Of a stretch of DNA of 53,143 nt, positions 50,740 through 53,143 are shown one piece after another. A program made the position numbers and the translations under genes. The notes under the pieces were generated by a model. That model was not told the origin of the DNA. It ran no database searches and saw only the letters and a program-made list of their open reading frames with translations. Source of the stretch: Gammaproteobacteria bacterium (GTDB lineage: Bacteria > Pseudomonadota > Gammaproteobacteria > Xanthomonadales > Wenzhouxiangellaceae); NCBI GenBank assembly GCA_021772975.1, contig JAJFKY010000015.1, forward strand, positions 1 through 53,143, written 5' to 3'. The stretch's first letter is position 1. Each line of letters opens with the position of its first letter.

Positions 50740-51279
50740 CTATGTTTGATTTTGATCAATTAAGACCGGTGCTGTCCGCACTCCGCATAGCTCCATTTCC
50801 AATGGTGGATAGTCATCGGCACGGGCATGTACTTCCGATGCAGGGCGAAATCCGGCACGCTGATAGAAAGGCACCGCCTCTTCACTGGGCCAGACAATCA
50901 GAAATTCGAGGTTTTGCTCGCGCGCGGCAACGATGAGCAGATCGAGTAGCTCGCGACCAAGCTCCTGACCTCGCTGTGCAGCGGCAACATAGGCATTGGT
51001 GATGTATCCCCAGGCCCGATCGATTTCCCCAGGAATGGGGACCTTACCTACGCGTTGCAGATACATGCAACCACACAGAGAGCCACTGCTGGAGCTTGCA
51101 ACGGCAACCACCCATTGACCGGACTCTATTGCATTTCTGAACCACGCTTCAGCCTGGCGGCGGAACTCGTACTGTGATTGTGCACCCTGGTCTTCGGTCT
51201 GATACTCCCAGCGAAGGCGGGCCAGTTCTTTGGCGTCTCCCGGCTCTGCCCGGCGAACTTTGTACAACGTATTTCTCAT
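50740..51279 (-). CDS. GNAT-family N-acetyltransferase
   Basis: The 179-residue protein has the GNAT fold: VRRAEPGDAKELARLRWEYQ (motif C), WVVAVASSSSGSLCGCMYLQ, ITNAYVAAAQRGQELGRELLDLLI (acetyl-CoA-binding motif A, with R-G-x-x-x-G), and FYQRAGFRPAS (motif B). The substrate is unknown. It is on the same strand as the cassette-like genes beyond it but has no attC next to its own start, so it may be a chromosomal gene at the border. Confidence 0.92.
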   Translation of the reverse strand: MRNTLYKVRRAEPGDAKELARLRWEYQTEDQGAQSQYEFRRQAEAWFRNAIESGQWVVAVASSSSGSLCGCMYLQRVGKVPIPGEIDRAWGYITNAYVAAAQRGQELGRELLDLLIVAAREQNLEFLIVWPSEEAVPFYQRAGFRPASEVHARADDYPPLEMELCGVRTAPVLIDQNQT

Positions 51280-51463
51280 TTTATTACTCTGACACCGGTA
51301 AAAAGCTGCAATTGTCTGAACTCGATTTTATCCGTCATTGTGATTATCTTGATCAGCTTGTTGCCTATTCCGGACTATGGTTTGGTAAATTTTACCTGTC
51401 GAACCTTTTATTCCAGACAAATTTAAATTAATCGAAGCAAAGCCAAAAAGCTTTTTCATAGCT

Positions 51464-51496
51464 TTTTCATGGACACCCAACTTTTCATGGACACCC
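51464..51496 (-). repeat. Two 18-bp-spaced copies of the GGGTGTC(T/C)AT repeat
   Basis: On the minus strand GGGTGTCCATGAAAA occurs at 51478-51464 and 51496-51482, exactly 18 bases apart, the same period as the array at 3753. The unit here continues GTT and then GGGTGTCC again. It sits between the GNAT gene and the first cassette-like gene, next to a truncated attC. Confidence 0.85.
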
Positions 51497-51559
51497 ACAA
51501 CTCAATAGGCTCAATCTTACAATATTTCAAGAAATCTCCTACAGCTGGTGGAAAGGGCT

Positions 51560-51593
51560 TACAAAAAATGCCACATGGTGCAACTTGTTAAGC
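51560..51593 (-). other. Truncated attC-like end after cassette ORF 1
   Basis: On the minus strand GCTTAAC (51593-51587) fits an attC R'' core, overlaps the TAA stop of the gene before it, and is followed by AAGTTGCACC. The matching R' half (GTTRRRY) is missing; the sequence instead runs into the GGGTGTCC repeats. Confidence 0.35.
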
Positions 51594-51923
51594 ATTGAAC
51601 CGTTTTATAATTGACTTACATTCTGACAATGACACTTCTTTTGCCCATTTAACAGAATCAATAATTTCCAACTCATAGCGATTCAGAGCATCTTGAGACC
51701 AGTACTGCCTTGCAGAACCGATAGGGGGGTGATCGGTTTCAGACGAAACTCCAGTAAAAGCCAAAAAATCTTTATCGTCCTCCGGAAGCCCAACTTCAAA
51801 ACGTAATAATGACAATTCAATTGCACCTTCTAAATAATCAATAGAACCATTAAGCATACCGATTGCCACCTCTACAGCACGCCTACGTTTTAATTCTATA
51901 TATTCTTCGTGACTCATTTTCAT
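51588..51923 (-). CDS. Cassette-like hypothetical protein 1 (111 aa)
   Basis: The 111-residue acidic protein is hydrophilic and helical, with a VSSETDHPPIGSARQYW motif in the middle. The S-E-T-D-H-x-P-x-G motif recalls small proteins found in integron cassettes and DUF2489-like families, but I cannot name the family with confidence. The ATG begins two bases after the right arm of an attC-like hairpin and its stop codon falls inside a GCTTAAC core, both typical of gene cassettes. Likely a stress or immunity protein, by context only. Confidence 0.7.
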   Translation of the reverse strand: MKMSHEEYIELKRRRAVEVAIGMLNGSIDYLEGAIELSLLRFEVGLPEDDKDFLAFTGVSSETDHPPIGSARQYWSQDALNRYELEIIDSVKWAKEVSLSECKSIIKRFNA

Positions 51924-51924
51924 A

Positions 51925-51991
51925 GGCAGTAAAAAGCGGGTTGACGCAGGCGCGTCGCTTTTTACTGCCCGGGTTGATGGCGTTGTTAAGC
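51925..51991 (-). other. Truncated attC-like site (hairpin with R'' core)
   Basis: On the minus strand GCTTAAC (51991-51985) is followed by AACGCCATCAACCCGG and a perfect 14-bp inverted repeat (GGCAGTAAAAAGCG at 51925-51938 and its complement at 51956-51969). This has the expected order for the left half and central stem of an attC. The final R' GTTRRRY is absent; the hairpin runs directly into the ATG of the next cassette gene, so two cassettes look fused. Confidence 0.55.
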
Positions 51992-52001
51992 AACAAGCAC
52001 C

Positions 52002-52526
52002 CTACGAAGCGTGTGTACGAACAGACCGGAGAGCTGCGCCAGAACTAATATTTCCCCCACCGGATGACGGTAGTGGATGAATGTTGAAACTCTTGCGGAT
52101 ATCACACAAACGTTGATCAAGAAATGATGAATATTCCTCGACTGGCCACCGCCGCTTCATTTTAACAGCGCGAAGAATAACTGAGGTGATTTGAGGAACG
52201 GCCCAAGCCCATGTTTTTAACACGCGTCCGTGACCAATATTCGACAACACTTGCCTATGGTCTTTGTGTAAATTTACTCGTGCCATGTCTTTCATTTTCA
52301 TTGTTGTTCCAAACACGGTCCAAACGTGTGCAATGACTTCATCTCTCAAATTGGTTGAACAGCCAAATAGCACATGAATTGCGTCGTGAACATCAACATC
52401 GTCGAGTAGCTCGGCGGCAACATATTGTGCTGCGTCTTTTTCTGCTTTCTCAGCGAAACGTAATTCGAAAACAGCTTCACGCAAGGTTTGTGCTGAATCA
52501 ATACTCATATATTTCAGATTCTTCAA
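52002..52526 (-). CDS. Cassette-like protein 2 with Coq4-like HDxxH motif
   Basis: The 174-residue protein starts 21 bases after a good attC site on the same strand and follows a GGAG-like ribosome site (AAAGGAG). It contains DVHDAIHVLFG (H47, D48, H51) and RDEVIAHVW (E63), the H-D-x-x-H...E arrangement of Coq4 and related metal-binding proteins, then KDHRQVL and helical sequence. The overall similarity to Coq4 is limited to this motif, so function is open. Length and position are typical of a gene cassette. Confidence 0.7.
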   Translation of the reverse strand: MKNLKYMSIDSAQTLREAVFELRFAEKAEKDAAQYVAAELLDDVDVHDAIHVLFGCSTNLRDEVIAHVWTVFGTTMKMKDMARVNLHKDHRQVLSNIGHGRVLKTWAWAVPQITSVILRAVKMKRRWPVEEYSSFLDQRLCDIRKSFNIHPLPSSGGGNISSGAALRSVRTHAS

Positions 52527-52547
52527 TTTTTTTCTCCTTTATTTGTT

Positions 52548-52634
52548 GCCTAACGCTTGAGTTAAGCGGCCGCGCGTGGCGCAGTCCGGCGGAGGGCTGC
52601 AGGTCCGGAACGAACTTTAACGTTTTGTTATGGC
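52548..52634 (-). other. Integron attC site
   Basis: On the minus strand the 87-base element begins GCCATAAC (52634-52627, R''), continues AAAACGTTAAAG (L''), and ends GCTTAACTCAAGCG (L') and GTTAGGC (52554-52548, R'). The final block is the classic right half of attC, with recombination between G and TTAGGC. The intervening sequence is an imperfect GC-rich inverted repeat, as expected. It separates the truncated GNAT cassette from the 174-residue cassette gene. No integrase gene lies in the window. Confidence 0.85.
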
Positions 52635-52642
52635 CTGACGGA

Positions 52643-52930
52643 TTAAAAATGACGATATACACAATGAGCACCATGCTCTAGTAGCTCAATTGTATTTTCA
52701 TATTTTGCACCTAACTTCTCTGCCAATTTTATCGATGCTACATTATTAGGATCTATGTAACTCACTAATGAGCTGACTTGAAGAACGCTTCGTGCGTAAT
52801 CTTTGCATTTTATAGCAGCTTCAAAAGCGTAGCCTTTGCCTTGATGCTCGTTTACCAACCAGTAACCCAGTTCTAGCTCTGGCCATCCGGGAGACCGCCA
52901 TAATCCAACACAACCAACGAAATCTCCTCT
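52643..52930 (-). pseudogene. 5'-truncated GNAT acetyltransferase
   Basis: The minus-strand frame upstream of 52858 continues as FVGCVGLWRSPGWPELELGY, then WLVNEHQGKGYAFEAA, RSVLQVSSLVSY and KLAEKLGAKYE, which is the C-terminal two thirds of a RimJ/RimL-type GNAT. The frame is closed by an in-frame TGA at 52931-52933. That TGA lies within the TGGGTGTCTATGA repeat copy at 52931-52943, so the N-terminal third is missing. The gene ends at 52643 just before the attC. The remnant has the acetyl-CoA-binding motif (Q-G-K-G-Y-A) but no start. Confidence 0.8.
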
Positions 52931-52943
52931 TCATAGACACCCA
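52931..52943 (-). repeat. GGGTGTC(T/C)AT repeat copy at the GNAT truncation point
   Basis: TGGGTGTCTATGA on the minus strand is the same head as the 18-bp units at 3753-3824. It coincides with the end of recognisable GNAT sequence and lies 100 bases before the RAYT start. Confidence 0.85.
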
Positions 52944-53042
52944 TAACTAATAGCCATAATACTACAGGATTCTCCGAACTCTCCCATAGCTGGTGAGCTG
53001 ATGTTTGGTTAATCTGACCACTGGTTTTCATTGCCTGTCGCT

Positions 53043-53143
53043 ATGCCACTGCCCCGATCATCTTTGGTCTGCCTGGACAATACGCCCTACTATCACTGTA
53101 TCGGCCGTTGTGTACGCCGGGCATTTTTATGTGGGAAGGACGC
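53043..53143 (+). CDS. Start of a REP-associated tyrosine transposase (RAYT/IS200-like, HUH), cut by window edge
   Basis: The ATG at 53043 opens a frame encoding [14 protein letters not shown], then [19 protein letters not shown] to the window end. The Y-H-C[12 protein letters not shown] block is a hallmark of the N-terminus of one TnpA-REP (Y1 transposase) group. The HUH and catalytic Tyr lie beyond the window. It is transcribed away from the cassette array. RAYT transposases act on short palindromic repeats near their genes, so the GGGTGTC repeats are candidate substrates. Confidence 0.85.
   Translation, partial: MPLPRSSLVCLDNTPYYHCIGRCVRRAFLCGKD

Overview
The window looks like a stretch of a gammaproteobacterial chromosome. 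SlyX, RppH and MarC point to that class; genes such as the large secreted RHS protein and the exported protein ending in a GFES tail suggest a free-living, perhaps marine or soil, lineage. I cannot name a genus. The middle (about 4.7-51.3 kb) is dense, moderately GC-rich chromosome. Both edges are accessory DNA.

Left edge (1-4.7 kb): the tail of an IS481-type transposase, an AT-rich segment with a membrane protein of unknown function and a small overlapping gene, a plasmid-type mobilisation pair (MobC and a relaxase, with an oriT-like hairpin upstream), an array of 18-bp tandem repeats, and a RelB/YafQ-type toxin-antitoxin operon with a palindromic operator.

Surface-protein and signalling region (4.7-22 kb): two giant exported proteins, an RHS-repeat protein of about 1800 residues and a 2091-residue protein with a glycoside-hydrolase-like barrel, CBM6-like and Ig/cadherin-like domains, lie in tandem on the minus strand. 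Divergently transcribed is a translationally coupled operon: an ECF sigma factor of the kinase-linked type, a small exported protein, and a transmembrane Ser/Thr kinase with a TPR-like C-terminus. The barrel appears circularly permuted: strands beta5-beta8 follow the signal peptide and come before beta1-beta4. A Sel1-repeat/prolyl-4-hydroxylase fusion follows.

Central region (22-48.3 kb): a tandem duplication of a small secreted protein with its promoter; a TolB-like/TPR membrane protein; beta-propeller proteins; a lipase-like hydrolase; two short-chain dehydrogenases; a DPP-IV-type peptidase; an ATP-grasp plus nucleotidyltransferase pair; a purple-acid-phosphatase-like enzyme; a VOC protein; DUF456; an rppH-marC-M28 peptidase run; a glycine-rich RRM protein; slyX; a leucine-rich-repeat protein next to a membrane-embedded AraC regulator; DUF1993; a beta-lactamase-fold hydrolase; a Csp-like copper-storage protein; and a beta-helix surface protein.

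Transport/regulation operon (48.4-50.6 kb): two DUF1538 membrane proteins, a PII-like protein and a CBS-domain protein, with overlapping or near-overlapping genes, probably a two-subunit transporter with its own nucleotide-sensing regulators.

Right edge (50.7-53.1 kb): a GNAT gene, then a small integron-cassette-like array on the minus strand with one good attC site, truncated attC sites and a GNAT remnant, and finally the start of a REP-associated (RAYT/IS200-like) HUH transposase. A short repeat with core GGGTGTC(T/C)AT occurs at both accessory edges, including exactly where the GNAT remnant loses its reading frame, and may be the sequence this transposase acts on.
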